Below, piece after piece: positions 43,650-52,439 of a stretch of DNA of 64,000 nt. The stretch lies in assembly GCF_004349265.1 (NCBI RefSeq), contig NZ_SMFL01000003.1, positions 1 to 64,000 of the forward strand. Reading direction: 5' to 3'. The notes under the pieces were generated by a model that was given only the letters and a program-made list of their open reading frames with translations, was not told the origin of the DNA and ran no database searches. Position numbers and translations under genes: made by a program. How positions within the stretch are numbered: position 1 is the first letter of the stretch; each line of letters starts with the position of its first letter. This stretch comes from Dyadobacter psychrotolerans. GTDB taxonomy: Bacteria; Bacteroidota; Bacteroidia; Cytophagales; Spirosomataceae.

Positions 43650-43726
43650 TGGCGGTCTGGACGGGACTCGAACCCGCGACCCCATGCGTGACAGGCATGT
43701 ATTCTAACCAACTGAACTACCAAACC
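43650..43726 (-). tRNA. tRNA-Asp (anticodon GTC)
   Basis: Reading the minus strand from 43726: acceptor GGTTTGG pairs with CCAGACC (one G-T pair). The D-arm is GTTCAGTTGGTTAGAAT. The anticodon stem CATGC/GCATG encloses CTGTCAC with anticodon GTC, and the T-arm contains GGTTCGAGTCC. Discriminator G and an encoded CCA end at 43650. All cloverleaf parts are present. Confidence 0.95.
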
Positions 43727-43764
43727 AGACTTCGCTGCGACCATCGTTATGGTGTAACGTGGTG

Positions 43765-43772
43765 CAAAACTA
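43765..43772 (-). promoter_or_regulatory. -7 box of the tRNA-Asp promoter
   Basis: On the minus strand the sequence is TAGTTTTG, a perfect TAnnTTTG, ending 39 bases before the mature 5' end. An ATTG about 19 bases further upstream could be the -33 element. Confidence 0.55.
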
Positions 43773-43886
43773 GTATTTTATTTTTCCATTGCAATACTTT
43801 TTGCATCTAAATAGTTATTTATTTGTAAATAAAATCAGCTACTCTTGCAAAGATTCTGATTATGAAATAGTTGTAAATTCAAAAAA

Positions 43887-44987
43887 ATGCCGCAAATAAA
43901 AGATATAACCAGAGAACTGGAAAAACTTGCACCACTCTCCTATCAGGAAAGTTACGACAATGCAGGACTGCTTGTTGGTAATGCCGCCACCGAGATCACG
44001 GGAATATTAATTTCACTTGATGTGACAGAAGAGGTCGTTGAAGAAGCCCGCGCCAGAAACTGCAATCTGATCGTGGCGCATCATCCTATTATTTTTAAAG
44101 GACTGAAAAGACTCAACGGAAATAATTATGTGGAGCGGACCGTTATCAAAGCGATTCAAAACAACATTGCAATTTATGCAACCCACACCAACCTCGATCA
44201 TGTTCAGCTGGGTGTAAACAACATGATCGGGCAAAGGCTTGGACTGCAAAATCTAAAGGTCCTTGCCCCTAAAAACCAAGTTTTGAAAAAACTCACCTTT
44301 TTCACTCCGCTTACACATTCGCAGATAATTCTGGATGCTTTGTTTCAGGCGGGGGCAGGAGAAATAGGTCAATACAGCAATTGCAGTTTCCGGACAGAAG
44401 GAACAGGTACTTTTTTGCCGTCACTCTCAGCAAATCCGGCAATTGGCATTCCGGGACAAGCTAAAGACGTAAATGAGCATAGGATTGAAGTTATGTTTCC
44501 TTCGCATATGCAAAACAAAGTAGTCTCAGTACTTCGTCAGGTTCATCCTTATGAAGAGGTTGCTTATTATGTGCATATTTTGGAAAACGAAAACCAGGAA
44601 GTAGGTGCAGGTGCAGTTGGCGAGCTACCCGAAGCAATGCCCGCAGACGACTTTTTGAGGATGTTAAAAAAACAAATGAATACAGGCGTGGTGAAATATA
44701 CATCATCTGCAAATACGATGATCAAAAAAGTTGCCGTGTGCGGCGGGGCCGGAAGTTTTTTGTTAAAAGATGCAAAACGTGCTCAGGCAGATGCTTTTGT
44801 AACGGCGGATTACAAATATCATGAGTTTTTTGATGCCGAAAATGCCATTATGATCTGCGATATCGGCCATTATGAAAGTGAAGTATTTACTAAAGATCTA
44901 CTATATAATTATTTGTCAGGAATTTTTAGTAATTTCGCACTCTGTTTGTCGGAGGTCACTACAAATCCGGTTAAATATTTTGTCTGA
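43887..44987 (+). CDS. Nif3-like dinuclear metal centre protein
   Basis: Protein of 366 residues of the Nif3/YqfO family, with the long form that carries an inserted PII-like CutA-type domain at about 125-235. Metal-binding motifs are present: NLIVAHHPIIFKGLKRL (His pair), YATHTNLDHVQLGVNN (His/Asp) and ICDIGHYESE near the C-terminus. The family forms hexamer rings; it is implicated in GTP cyclohydrolase-like or metal-related functions, but its role is unsettled. The zinc-ribbon coiled-coil gene follows at about 100 bases on the same strand, a neighbourhood often conserved in Bacteroidota. Confidence 0.92.
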   Translation: MPQIKDITRELEKLAPLSYQESYDNAGLLVGNAATEITGILISLDVTEEVVEEARARNCNLIVAHHPIIFKGLKRLNGNNYVERTVIKAIQNNIAIYATHTNLDHVQLGVNNMIGQRLGLQNLKVLAPKNQVLKKLTFFTPLTHSQIILDALFQAGAGEIGQYSNCSFRTEGTGTFLPSLSANPAIGIPGQAKDVNEHRIEVMFPSHMQNKVVSVLRQVHPYEEVAYYVHILENENQEVGAGAVGELPEAMPADDFLRMLKKQMNTGVVKYTSSANTMIKKVAVCGGAGSFLLKDAKRAQADAFVTADYKYHEFFDAENAIMICDIGHYESEVFTKDLLYNYLSGIFSNFALCLSEVTTNPVKYFV

Positions 44988-45086
44988 AAGAAATTTCGTC
45001 AGTTTAGCTAAGCCAATTTGGAAAAAACAGCCGGTAAACTATCTCTCACCATATTACGCATTGAAACAAGTCCATTAAAGACATAC

Positions 45087-45833
45087 ATGGAAAATACAAT
45101 CGCACAAAAATTAGACGCTCTCCTGAAATTACAGGAAATTGATTCAAGCCTTGACGAAATTCTAAAAACGCGTGGCGATCTTCCCGAAGAAGTTAGGGAT
45201 CTGGAAGATGAAATTGCAGGTTTTGAAACGCGTTTAGGAAAATTCAAAAGCGAAATCGCCAATTTAAATTCTGAAATTGACAGTTTCAAAAATGCTCAGA
45301 AGGACGGAGAAAAACTGATCAAAAAATACAAGGATCAGCAAATGAATGTTCGCAACAACCGCGAATACGATGCCATCACAAAAGAAATTGAACTGCAGGA
45401 ACTTGATATGCAGCTGGCTGATAAGAAAATCAATGAAGCCAAGGCGCGTATCCGTTTGATCGAAGATGATGCCAACCGTGCAGAATCAACTTTGAACGAA
45501 AGAAACGAAGACCTTAAAGCTAAAAAAGGTGAACTTTCGGTGATTACCAACGAAAGCGAATCAGAAGAAAAAGAGCTTCTTGCAGAACGTGAAAAACATA
45601 TCAAAAAAGTTGAAGACCGTCTGTTGAAATCGTATCAGAAAATACGTGACAACTCAATGAACGGTCTTGCTGTGGTACACGTTTCCCGCGGTGCCTGCGG
45701 AGGATGTTTCAGCATTGTTCCGCCACAGAGACAGGCAGATATCCGTGAACGCAAAAAATTGATCGTTTGCGAACATTGCGGACGTATTCTTGCTGACGTA
45801 GAAAGTGTTGAGCCGGTTCACCAACGCCGATAG
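45087..45833 (+). CDS. Coiled-coil protein with C-terminal zinc ribbon (DUF164/CdsZ-like)
   Basis: Protein of 248 residues from the ATG at 45087; the frame upstream of it overlaps the region just after nif3 and lacks protein character. Residues 10-190 form a long antiparallel coiled coil, rich in Glu and Lys (RDLEDEIAGFETRLGKFKSE). The C-terminal zinc ribbon has RGACGGCFSIVPPQRQADI and VCEHCGRIL, so two CxxC pairs. Family members are implicated in binding nucleic acids or flagellar/secretion gene control; here the function is open. A terminator follows at 45854. Confidence 0.88.
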   Translation: MENTIAQKLDALLKLQEIDSSLDEILKTRGDLPEEVRDLEDEIAGFETRLGKFKSEIANLNSEIDSFKNAQKDGEKLIKKYKDQQMNVRNNREYDAITKEIELQELDMQLADKKINEAKARIRLIEDDANRAESTLNERNEDLKAKKGELSVITNESESEEKELLAEREKHIKKVEDRLLKSYQKIRDNSMNGLAVVHVSRGACGGCFSIVPPQRQADIRERKKLIVCEHCGRILADVESVEPVHQRR

Positions 45834-45853
45834 TCACAAAAAATATTTTATTT

Positions 45854-45881
45854 AAAAGGTTGTCTTCATCGGCAACCTTTT
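45854..45881 (+). terminator. Intrinsic terminator after the zinc-ribbon gene
   Basis: AAAAGGTTG (45854-45862) pairs with CAACCTTTT (45873-45881) with a 10-nt loop, continued by TTTG. It ends the Nif3/zinc-ribbon unit. Confidence 0.85.
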
Positions 45882-45929
45882 TTTGTTTAAAGCCAGTTGT
45901 TATTTTTGAAACTAATGTAATTTGTAAGC

Positions 45930-47459
45930 ATGCAATTCAATTTTAGGTTAAAAAATGCACAAGGTTATTGTTTGATGTTTCTATGGCTGATACTTTCAGC
46001 AAGTCCCGCCTATCCGATTCAGACAAAAACTTACGACGTAAAATTTATACCAAAATTGCAGCGCGCCTATTTTGAAATCCAAAAACTCAGGTTACAAACC
46101 GCAAGGGCTTTAATTGAAGAAGAAAGAAATTCAAATGCAGATAATGCTTTGATCCCGTATCTGGATAATTATGCAGATTTGCATTACCTGCTGATTTCCG
46201 AGGACAAAACCGCCTATAAAAAACTGTCTGAAAAAGAAGAACAACGCCTTTCAGCAATTGATGAACTTGCTGACAATTCACCTTACAAAAGATTTTTCCA
46301 GGCAGAAATCCGCATGCACTGGGCCTTTGCCAAAATGAAATTTGGTAATGAAGTTAGCGGAGCCTGGGATATCATCAAAGCTTACCGGCTTCTGGATGAA
46401 AACCGAAAGAAATTTCCGGCATTTTCACCCACTTTAAAATCGCTCGGTCTTTTACATGTTTTAATTGGGTCTGTTCCCGAAAACTATACCTGGGTTACAA
46501 AGATTTTAGGTCTGAAAGGAAATATCCCCCTGGGCGTTCAGGAAATACAAACAGTCATACGTGAAGAGCCTTTTTTCCAACAGGAAGCGCAACTTATTGA
46601 CTTGCTTTTGCATGCCTACACCCTGCAATTATCTAACGCGCAAAGAGCTAAAATAAAACAGCTCCCGAAAGACCAGCCTGATAATTTACTTTTACATTTT
46701 TTTGCGACAACCATTTTGATAAAAGAAGGAAACAGCCGGGAAGCATCCTCGTATCTCAATGAGGCTCCACAGGGAAATGCTTACATCCCCTTTCCATTTC
46801 TAAATTACCTAAAAGGTGAAATCGCTTTGCAGCAGGGGAAGTATGACAGCGCATTTTCCTGGTATGCCTTATTTCAAAAAAATTATAAGGGTTTTAATTA
46901 CATCAAAGACAGCAACCTGAAACTCTTTATGTGCCGCTGGCTCGCCAACCGGGATGGTGAAGCAATACCATTTATCAGACGTCTGCAAAATACCGGAAGT
47001 GAAATTATTGAGGCAGACAAACTGGCCCAGCGAACGGCAGCGGAATTTCTGGCAGGTAAAATTCAGGTTCAGCAAAAGGTTCTTTACCGGTCGCGGTATG
47101 CAACGGATGGAGGTTATCTGGATAAAGCTTTGGAGGAACTGGAGTCAGTTTCAGAAAAATCATTTTCCAACGTTTCCGACAAATCCGAGTTCAACTATCG
47201 GAAAGGACGAATTTTGCAAAAATCAGAAAATATGGAAGGATGCATACCTTATTTTGAGCGGGCTGTCGCCTTGACTAAGAATACGTCAATCGGCTTTGGC
47301 GCCAGTTCGGCTTTGCAGCTTGGCTATATATTCAGGGACAGGAAACAAAAAGACAAGGCGGTAAGCAGCTTCAAAACCGCAATGAGTTACAAAAAGTACG
47401 AATACAAAAACAGTATCGATAATAAAGCAAGGGCAGCATTGAGCGAACTCGGACAATAA
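45930..47459 (+). CDS. Secreted tetratricopeptide-repeat protein
   Basis: Protein of 509 residues with a signal peptide (YCLMFLWLILSASPAYPI). The rest is all-helical with TPR-like pairs: FEIQKLRLQTARALIEEERN near the start, LNYLKGEIALQQGKYDSAFS at about 290, CIPYFERAVALTKNTSIGFG and GYIFRDRKQKDKAVSSFKTA at the end. It probably acts as a periplasmic scaffold. The first 300 residues have few canonical TPRs and resemble Bacteroidota-specific conserved proteins. It stands 53 bases upstream of radC on the same strand, though cotranscription is not certain. Confidence 0.75.
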   Translation: MQFNFRLKNAQGYCLMFLWLILSASPAYPIQTKTYDVKFIPKLQRAYFEIQKLRLQTARALIEEERNSNADNALIPYLDNYADLHYLLISEDKTAYKKLSEKEEQRLSAIDELADNSPYKRFFQAEIRMHWAFAKMKFGNEVSGAWDIIKAYRLLDENRKKFPAFSPTLKSLGLLHVLIGSVPENYTWVTKILGLKGNIPLGVQEIQTVIREEPFFQQEAQLIDLLLHAYTLQLSNAQRAKIKQLPKDQPDNLLLHFFATTILIKEGNSREASSYLNEAPQGNAYIPFPFLNYLKGEIALQQGKYDSAFSWYALFQKNYKGFNYIKDSNLKLFMCRWLANRDGEAIPFIRRLQNTGSEIIEADKLAQRTAAEFLAGKIQVQQKVLYRSRYATDGGYLDKALEELESVSEKSFSNVSDKSEFNYRKGRILQKSENMEGCIPYFERAVALTKNTSIGFGASSALQLGYIFRDRKQKDKAVSSFKTAMSYKKYEYKNSIDNKARAALSELGQ

Positions 47460-47512
47460 GCGCATTACTATTTCCCGCACAGATCGTCATAGGATAAGTA
47501 AAAATCATCCTC

Positions 47513-48220
47513 ATGGCAGAAAAAAAGTATCCTGAAAACAACAGAAAAATTCTCAGTTGGGCAGAAGCAGACAGGCCCCGCGAAAAATTACTAATGAAGG
47601 GCAGGTCAGCTTTATCCGACGCTGAGCTGATCGCTATTTTGATTGGTTCAGGTACCGTCTCTCTTACTGCTGTTGACGTAGCAAAGGCACTGATGAACTC
47701 GGCAGAAAATAATATTCACAATCTGGCCAGACAAAGCGTTAAAGACCTGATGAAAAACAAGGGCATTGGCGAGGCTAAGGCAATTACCATTATAGCTGCC
47801 CTTGAACTGGGCCGAAGGAGAAAAGACGCAGTTCCTGAGCAAAGAAAAAAAATAACCGGCCCAAGAGATATTTATGAAGAAATGAAACCCTACCTGATGG
47901 ATCTTCAACATGAAGAATTCTGGATTCTTTTATTAAACAGGGCAAACGAAGTAATGAAGCCGATCCGGATCAGTGTGGGCGGTGTTGACGGAACAACGGC
48001 GGATATAAAAGTTATCTTCAAACTGGCGCTTGAAAATCTGGCGAGCTCGGTAATATTGGTTCATAATCATCCTTCCGGTCAGCTAAAAGCCAGTCATCAG
48101 GATAAAATTCTCACAAAAAACATGGTGGAAGCTGGCCGTATCTTAGACATTCCAGTACTGGAACATCTGATCTTCACGGACCATGCTTTTTATAGTTTTA
48201 TCGATGAGGGAGATATGTGA
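47513..48220 (+). CDS. radC: RadC family JAB-domain protein
   Basis: Protein of 235 residues. An N-terminal helix-hairpin-helix part (LSDAELIAILIGSG, LMKNKGIGEAKAITIIAALE) precedes the MPN/JAMM domain with the metal motif LVHNHPSGQLKASHQDKILT (H-x-H, Ser, Asp) and FTDHAFYSFIDEG. Once thought to act in DNA repair, RadC proteins are now seen as metal-dependent JAB proteins with uncertain function, often carried on mobile elements; this copy looks chromosomal and full length. Confidence 0.95.
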   Translation: MAEKKYPENNRKILSWAEADRPREKLLMKGRSALSDAELIAILIGSGTVSLTAVDVAKALMNSAENNIHNLARQSVKDLMKNKGIGEAKAITIIAALELGRRRKDAVPEQRKKITGPRDIYEEMKPYLMDLQHEEFWILLLNRANEVMKPIRISVGGVDGTTADIKVIFKLALENLASSVILVHNHPSGQLKASHQDKILTKNMVEAGRILDIPVLEHLIFTDHAFYSFIDEGDM

Positions 48221-48235
48221 GCTGCCAGTAAAAAT

Positions 48236-48353
48236 TCCGCGCGGAGATAAAGGGGATAAACGCAGAGGTAAAAAAGTTAATTATTTGGAGATAAATGATT
48301 TGACTTTTAAAAACTCTGCGCTCTCTGCGCCTAACCTCAATGTCTCTGCGTGA
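48236..48353. repeat. CTCTGCG/CGCAGAG intergenic repeat
   Basis: After radC the sequence has GCGCGGAGATAAAGGGGATA, then AACGCAGAGG, and further on CTCTGCG three times (in CTCTGCGCTCTCTGCGCC and GTCTCTGCG). The two halves are partly reverse complements and resemble the CTCTGCG-rich repeats scattered between genes in many bacterial genomes. No coding frame is seen in 48221-48417. Confidence 0.55.
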
Positions 48354-48417
48354 AAAAAATAGAAGTCACAAGGTTCACAAGAGCTCTCCTTTTCTTAACC
48401 TCAATTAATGTAAAACA

Positions 48418-49230
48418 TCAGAAAATCAGCTCCTTTTTTACAATACCTTCCAGCTCACTATAGGGAATTGTGAACTCAATGGCGCCTCTTACGTATGGGG
48501 CAATTTCGTAGGGGTTGTAGTAAAATAAAACTCCTTCACGCGTAAAGGTATAGTTCGCTGGCAGAAAAAATTTATGGTCAGCCAAAAAGTAGCCCTTAGC
48601 CTCCAGGTTATCTTTAACATCCAGTTTTTCAAGTTTTCTAAAAGCGGCTTCTGCCTTTTTAAGCAAAGCTACACTGTCTGCCACAAAAATTCCAGCTTCT
48701 TTCTCCTCGCCGGTTAAAATGTCAAAGATATGCAATGAACGAAAACTGTTCGGATGTGCACCTCCGGTAAAAGCGTAGTGATCAAGCTGGTAAAGAAGAA
48801 TTTTTGGGGTTACCATTGTAGTATCACCCTTCAGATCAACTTCCCAACAACCGGGAGCATCGGGGAAATCCTTTTTAAAATCGTAGTAATTTTTAGAAAA
48901 AACCTCATAGGCATCACCAGCGCTTCTTTTAGCACCCGGATTGGCCGCAATACTTGCCGAATCCGCATACGAATTGACCCGTTCGACCACTTTGGCATTC
49001 AATTCCCGGCTGATGTTCACTTCTGCTTTTCCGGAATCTGCCGGCATCCACATTTTGATATGCAGTGATACGCCGCTATTACGCGTCGTATCACAGTTAC
49101 CAAAAGTTTGTTTATTTATTTTACCATTTTTTAGTCCCGGCATTACTTTTTCTTCTTCTTTTTTTGATGAAGAATTACAGGCCAGCACCGCTGCAAGCAA
49201 AACAGGAAGGACAAAAATTGATAAACGCAT
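48418..49230 (-). CDS. RsiV-like lipoprotein (DUF3298/DUF4163)
   Basis: Lipoprotein of 270 residues; the signal ends in the lipobox LLAAVLAC. The extracellular part has DUF4163 (residues 45-150) and DUF3298 with YAFTGGAHPNSFRSLHIFDI and a C-terminal FYYNPYEIAPYVRGAIEFTI. This is the fold of RsiV, which binds lysozyme in Bacillus, but here there is no anti-sigma domain. It is the last gene of a kinase, LytTR regulator and lipoprotein unit (27 bases after the regulator), so it may be a cell-envelope output or accessory of that pair. Confidence 0.85.
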   Translation of the reverse strand: MRLSIFVLPVLLAAVLACNSSSKKEEEKVMPGLKNGKINKQTFGNCDTTRNSGVSLHIKMWMPADSGKAEVNISRELNAKVVERVNSYADSASIAANPGAKRSAGDAYEVFSKNYYDFKKDFPDAPGCWEVDLKGDTTMVTPKILLYQLDHYAFTGGAHPNSFRSLHIFDILTGEEKEAGIFVADSVALLKKAEAAFRKLEKLDVKDNLEAKGYFLADHKFFLPANYTFTREGVLFYYNPYEIAPYVRGAIEFTIPYSELEGIVKKELIF

Positions 49231-49257
49231 TAACTACAATGTTTCTGTATGACTTTT

Positions 49258-49992
49258 TTATAAACTCATTAACTCTTTGAATCGAATGGCCTGTCTGCGG
49301 GAAATCTCTATCTTATCGCCACCCTGTAAAGTAACAAGTAAACCTCCGCTAAACCAGGGTTCTATTTTTTCAATCCAGTGCAGGTTGATGATATGTTTAC
49401 GATTGGCCCGGAAATAGGTATTAGGGTCCAGCCGTTCTTCAAGATTATTTAAAGATTTGAGAACCAAAGGCTTCTGATCATCGAAATGCAGACGGACATA
49501 ATTTCCCATCGACTCGAACAAGCGTATTTTACCCAATTTGACAAACCAGCATTTTTCTCCGTCTTTAACAAAAACCTGATCTGACTCTCCAAGAATTTTT
49601 TCAGTTCGCTCGTGAGGCGCATGCGAAAGCTCAGGCTGAGACTGATTTTCTTCTATCCTGTGAATCGTTTCCTTTAACCGCTCGTTATCAATTGGTTTTA
49701 GTAAATAATCAAGCGCATTAAATTCAAAAGCCTTGATGGCATATTCATCATAAGCGGTTGTAAAAATCACTTCCGGACTTTTTCCTTCGATTGATGACAG
49801 CAATTCAAATCCATTTTTACCAGGCATTTGAATATCCAGAAAAAGAAGTTCCGGCTGCAGTTCGTCAATCATTATTAAGGCTTCGTCGGCATTGGCCGCC
49901 TCACCTACAATTTCAATTTTTGTATACGGTTCAAGTAGCCTTTTCAGCTCATTGCGGGCTAAACGTTCATCATCTACTATAAGGGTTCTCAT
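49258..49992 (-). CDS. LytTR-family response regulator
   Basis: Regulator of 244 residues. The receiver domain has the acidic pair in IVDDERLARNELKRLL, phospho-Asp in ELLFLDIQMPGKNGFE, FTTAYDEYAIKAFE and LLKPI. The LytTR domain (about 140-240) has SMGNYVRLHF, RANRKHIINLHWIEKIEPW and a C-terminal EISRRQAIRFKELM. It follows the kinase gene by 57 bases and is its evident partner. This is the second LytTR system in the window, not closely alike to the first. Confidence 0.92.
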   Translation of the reverse strand: MRTLIVDDERLARNELKRLLEPYTKIEIVGEAANADEALIMIDELQPELLFLDIQMPGKNGFELLSSIEGKSPEVIFTTAYDEYAIKAFEFNALDYLLKPIDNERLKETIHRIEENQSQPELSHAPHERTEKILGESDQVFVKDGEKCWFVKLGKIRLFESMGNYVRLHFDDQKPLVLKSLNNLEERLDPNTYFRANRKHIINLHWIEKIEPWFSGGLLVTLQGGDKIEISRRQAIRFKELMSL

Positions 49993-50049
49993 GGCTGGCT
50001 TTTATGGTTAACAATAATAAATTAGTATCTGCTTTCGAAATAGCTTTTA

Positions 50050-51111
50050 TCATTCAGTCATTAAAGTATTGTCCGAAAGCGTTGGTATTCTCACCTCCGA
50101 ACAAACAATTTTATCCGCCTCCTGAAAGATACGAAACGAAGCGCCTTTGCCATACAAAATCGAAAGCCGTTCTGCCGTATTTTTCAATCCTACCCCACCC
50201 GATTCAGAAGTTGATGATTCCGTTGAAATTAAACTGCCTGAATTCTTTATTGTAATAAATAAAATATCGTCAACAATATCTGCAGACAAGTCCACAAAAC
50301 CACCACCCATTTCCTTGGAAACACCGTGTTTAATTCCGTTCTCAACCAGCGTTTGTAGCATCATCGGCGGCACCTGCCAGTAAATGGCCTGTGGATTGGC
50401 TGTGATGGAATAACGCAAACGTTCCTCATAGCGTACCTTCTCCAGTTCCAGATAATCCTCAACCGTTTTGAGCTCTTCCTGCAAATCCACCGTTTTCCGG
50501 CGATCTGCCAAAAGCGAATTTCGTAAAATATTAGATAACTGCGTTATACTCACCTGCGCTTTGGCCGGATCTTCATAAACCAAAGCCCTGATACTATTAA
50601 GCGCGTTGAAGGTAAAATGGGGATTTAACTGTGAACGAAGCACCTTCGCCTCTGCTTCCCGCATGGACATGCGCAGCATAATTTTTTCATAACCCGCCAG
50701 CCTTGTCTGTTCCACATAATGATATACTGTGTAGGATAAAATCCAGGCAAACAGGTTTTTACACCATGTCGCATAATAACCCCAAAAAACAAACGGCTGG
50801 TTAATAAGGTTTTCAGCAAGATAATGACGGTCCAAAGGTTGATTGACAAGCGCCATAATCAACCCCAGCAATAACACTGAGCCAATAACACGCAATGCAA
50901 GCCGTGGAAGTGGAAGTGATGACCAGTTCCATTTTTGTATAACAAGCCGGTAGATATGAGTTAATACAATGCCCAGGAAAACATTCGCCAATGCAGAGTA
51001 AAGCACTCCTGACTCAAAACCATATTCCAGCGTGTAGGGTACGAACTCCAGCATGATGAGCAACGTCCATCCGACGATCTGAAGGGTCCAATAAATACGT
51101 CTTTTGGACAT
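50050..51111 (-). CDS. Membrane sensor histidine kinase (LytS/YehU type)
   Basis: Kinase of 353 residues with four predicted membrane helices in residues 8-140. The His_kinase box is LRSQLNPHFTFNALNSIRAL, the N-box is LVENGIKHGVSK and the G-box is GVGLKNTAERLSILYG, so it is catalytically complete. It pairs with the LytTR regulator directly downstream and the RsiV-like lipoprotein after it. Its promoter has a TACTTTTG -7 box ending 41 bases before the start codon. Confidence 0.92.
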   Translation of the reverse strand: MSKRRIYWTLQIVGWTLLIMLEFVPYTLEYGFESGVLYSALANVFLGIVLTHIYRLVIQKWNWSSLPLPRLALRVIGSVLLLGLIMALVNQPLDRHYLAENLINQPFVFWGYYATWCKNLFAWILSYTVYHYVEQTRLAGYEKIMLRMSMREAEAKVLRSQLNPHFTFNALNSIRALVYEDPAKAQVSITQLSNILRNSLLADRRKTVDLQEELKTVEDYLELEKVRYEERLRYSITANPQAIYWQVPPMMLQTLVENGIKHGVSKEMGGGFVDLSADIVDDILFITIKNSGSLISTESSTSESGGVGLKNTAERLSILYGKGASFRIFQEADKIVCSEVRIPTLSDNTLMTE

Positions 51112-51151
51112 TTGTCTGGTATTTCCGCGGATGGTTGCTACGGATAAGGCA

Positions 51152-51159
51152 CAAAAGTA
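51152..51159 (-). promoter_or_regulatory. -7 box upstream of the sensor kinase operon
   Basis: Minus-strand TACTTTTG (perfect TAnnTTTG), 41 bases upstream of the kinase start codon. No -33 TTTG at the right distance is seen. Confidence 0.5.
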
Positions 51160-51223
51160 GGGAAGCGGTATTGAGTTACCTTTGGAAATACACCAAAGGA
51201 ACCGCCCCTACACAAGCGGTTCT

Positions 51224-51868
51224 TTAAAAGGTTTGAGGAATTTCGAGAGAAAGAAGATGGGTAATATCGTTGGATAGTTCCAGCTCGAATTCCTGAGTGT
51301 CGTATGAATAATTGATTTTGTATAAACACAGATTGCTGTGTTCGTAATCATCCATCCTAACCAGCGGCTGTTTAAAAAGAACCGTCAGCAACACCCGCAT
51401 TGCGCGCCCGTGCATGGCAACAAGTATATTTCTTTCGTGAGGACGGGATAAAATCTTTTCAATCACAGGAATCTGCCGCTCACGTACCTGAACCGGGCTT
51501 TCACCTTCTTCCGATGCAAGCTCAACCTGACCGTTTTTCCAGGCGGCAACCAGTTCCCTGTAATAATTTCCGTCACCTATATTTGGCTCTTTACCTTCTC
51601 TGATTCCCCAGGAAATTTCGTTTAGTCCCGAGTAGCTTTCATGAGGTATCCCCTGTTTGATGAACCCGCGTACTGTCTGATGTGTTCGCTGTAAATCGGA
51701 GGTATAAATTTTATCAAAAGGTACATGCTGGTAGGCGTTGTAAAAAGCAGTTGCCTGCGCTTCACCAAATTCATTAAGTGGAGAATTAACACCACTTCCC
51801 TGAACCACACCTTTACGATTAAGATCTGTCTCGCCATGACGAATCAGATAGATAGACTTTCTTTTCAA
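51224..51868 (-). CDS. Histidine phosphatase family (phosphoglycerate mutase-like)
   Basis: Enzyme of 214 residues. The N-terminal LIRHGETDLNRKGVVQGSG carries the phospho-accepting His. YTSDLQRTHQTVRGF holds the conserved Arg, ISWGIREGKEPN the acid residue region, and VAMHGRAMRVLL the second His. The family includes cofactor-dependent mutases, cobalamin phosphatases and broad phosphatases; the context gives no substrate. It is transcribed divergently from the hotdog thioesterase. Confidence 0.9.
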   Translation of the reverse strand: MKRKSIYLIRHGETDLNRKGVVQGSGVNSPLNEFGEAQATAFYNAYQHVPFDKIYTSDLQRTHQTVRGFIKQGIPHESYSGLNEISWGIREGKEPNIGDGNYYRELVAAWKNGQVELASEEGESPVQVRERQIPVIEKILSRPHERNILVAMHGRAMRVLLTVLFKQPLVRMDDYEHSNLCLYKINYSYDTQEFELELSNDITHLLSLEIPQTF

Positions 51869-51953
51869 AATAATTGTATTATTTAAATATTATTTTTGCA
51901 AATACCTTGTTTTTGATTAATATAGCCGTTACAAATTTATACAATTTTTAGAT

Positions 51954-52379
51954 ATGTTTACAACTTCAATTACACTGGAAGGCCTTCATTCTTTAAGCAG
52001 TAAAACACTGGCGGGTCATTTGGGAATTGAGTTCACTGAAATCGGGGCCGACTACATCATCGCCCGTATGCCGGTTGACAGCCGAACGCATCAGCCATTC
52101 GGCATTTTACATGGCGGAGCATCCGTTGTGCTGGCCGAAACTCTGGGAAGTATCGCATCTTATCTTTGCCTGAAAGATCCTCAAAAACAACATGCGGTTG
52201 GATTGGAAATTAATGCCAATCATATTCGTTCTGTAAAAGACGGATTCGTGTATGGAAAGGTTACGCCTATCCATGTCGGAAGGTCTACACAGGTTTGGGA
52301 TATTAAAATTACCAATGAAGAAAATAAGCTCGTCTGCATCAGCAGACTGACTGTTGCCGTTGTTGATGCAAATCGTTAG
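51954..52379 (+). CDS. Hotdog-fold thioesterase, likely DHNA-CoA hydrolase (menaquinone)
   Basis: Protein of 141 residues with a single hotdog domain: FTEIGADYIIARMPVDSRTH, FGILHGGASVVLAETLGSIA (HGG and the catalytic Glu region), VGLEINANHIRSVKDGFVYG and VGRSTQVWDIKITNEENKLV. The PaaI/YbgC-like subgroup includes the 1,4-dihydroxy-2-naphthoyl-CoA thioesterase of menaquinone synthesis. The isochorismate synthase gene 60 bases downstream strongly supports that role; the assignment rests partly on this context. Confidence 0.82.
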   Translation: MFTTSITLEGLHSLSSKTLAGHLGIEFTEIGADYIIARMPVDSRTHQPFGILHGGASVVLAETLGSIASYLCLKDPQKQHAVGLEINANHIRSVKDGFVYGKVTPIHVGRSTQVWDIKITNEENKLVCISRLTVAVVDANR

Positions 52380-52439
52380 AATTAATTTGCAAAAGTTTTA
52401 GTTAAACAAGAGTGACATTACCGATTACAACAAACTAAA

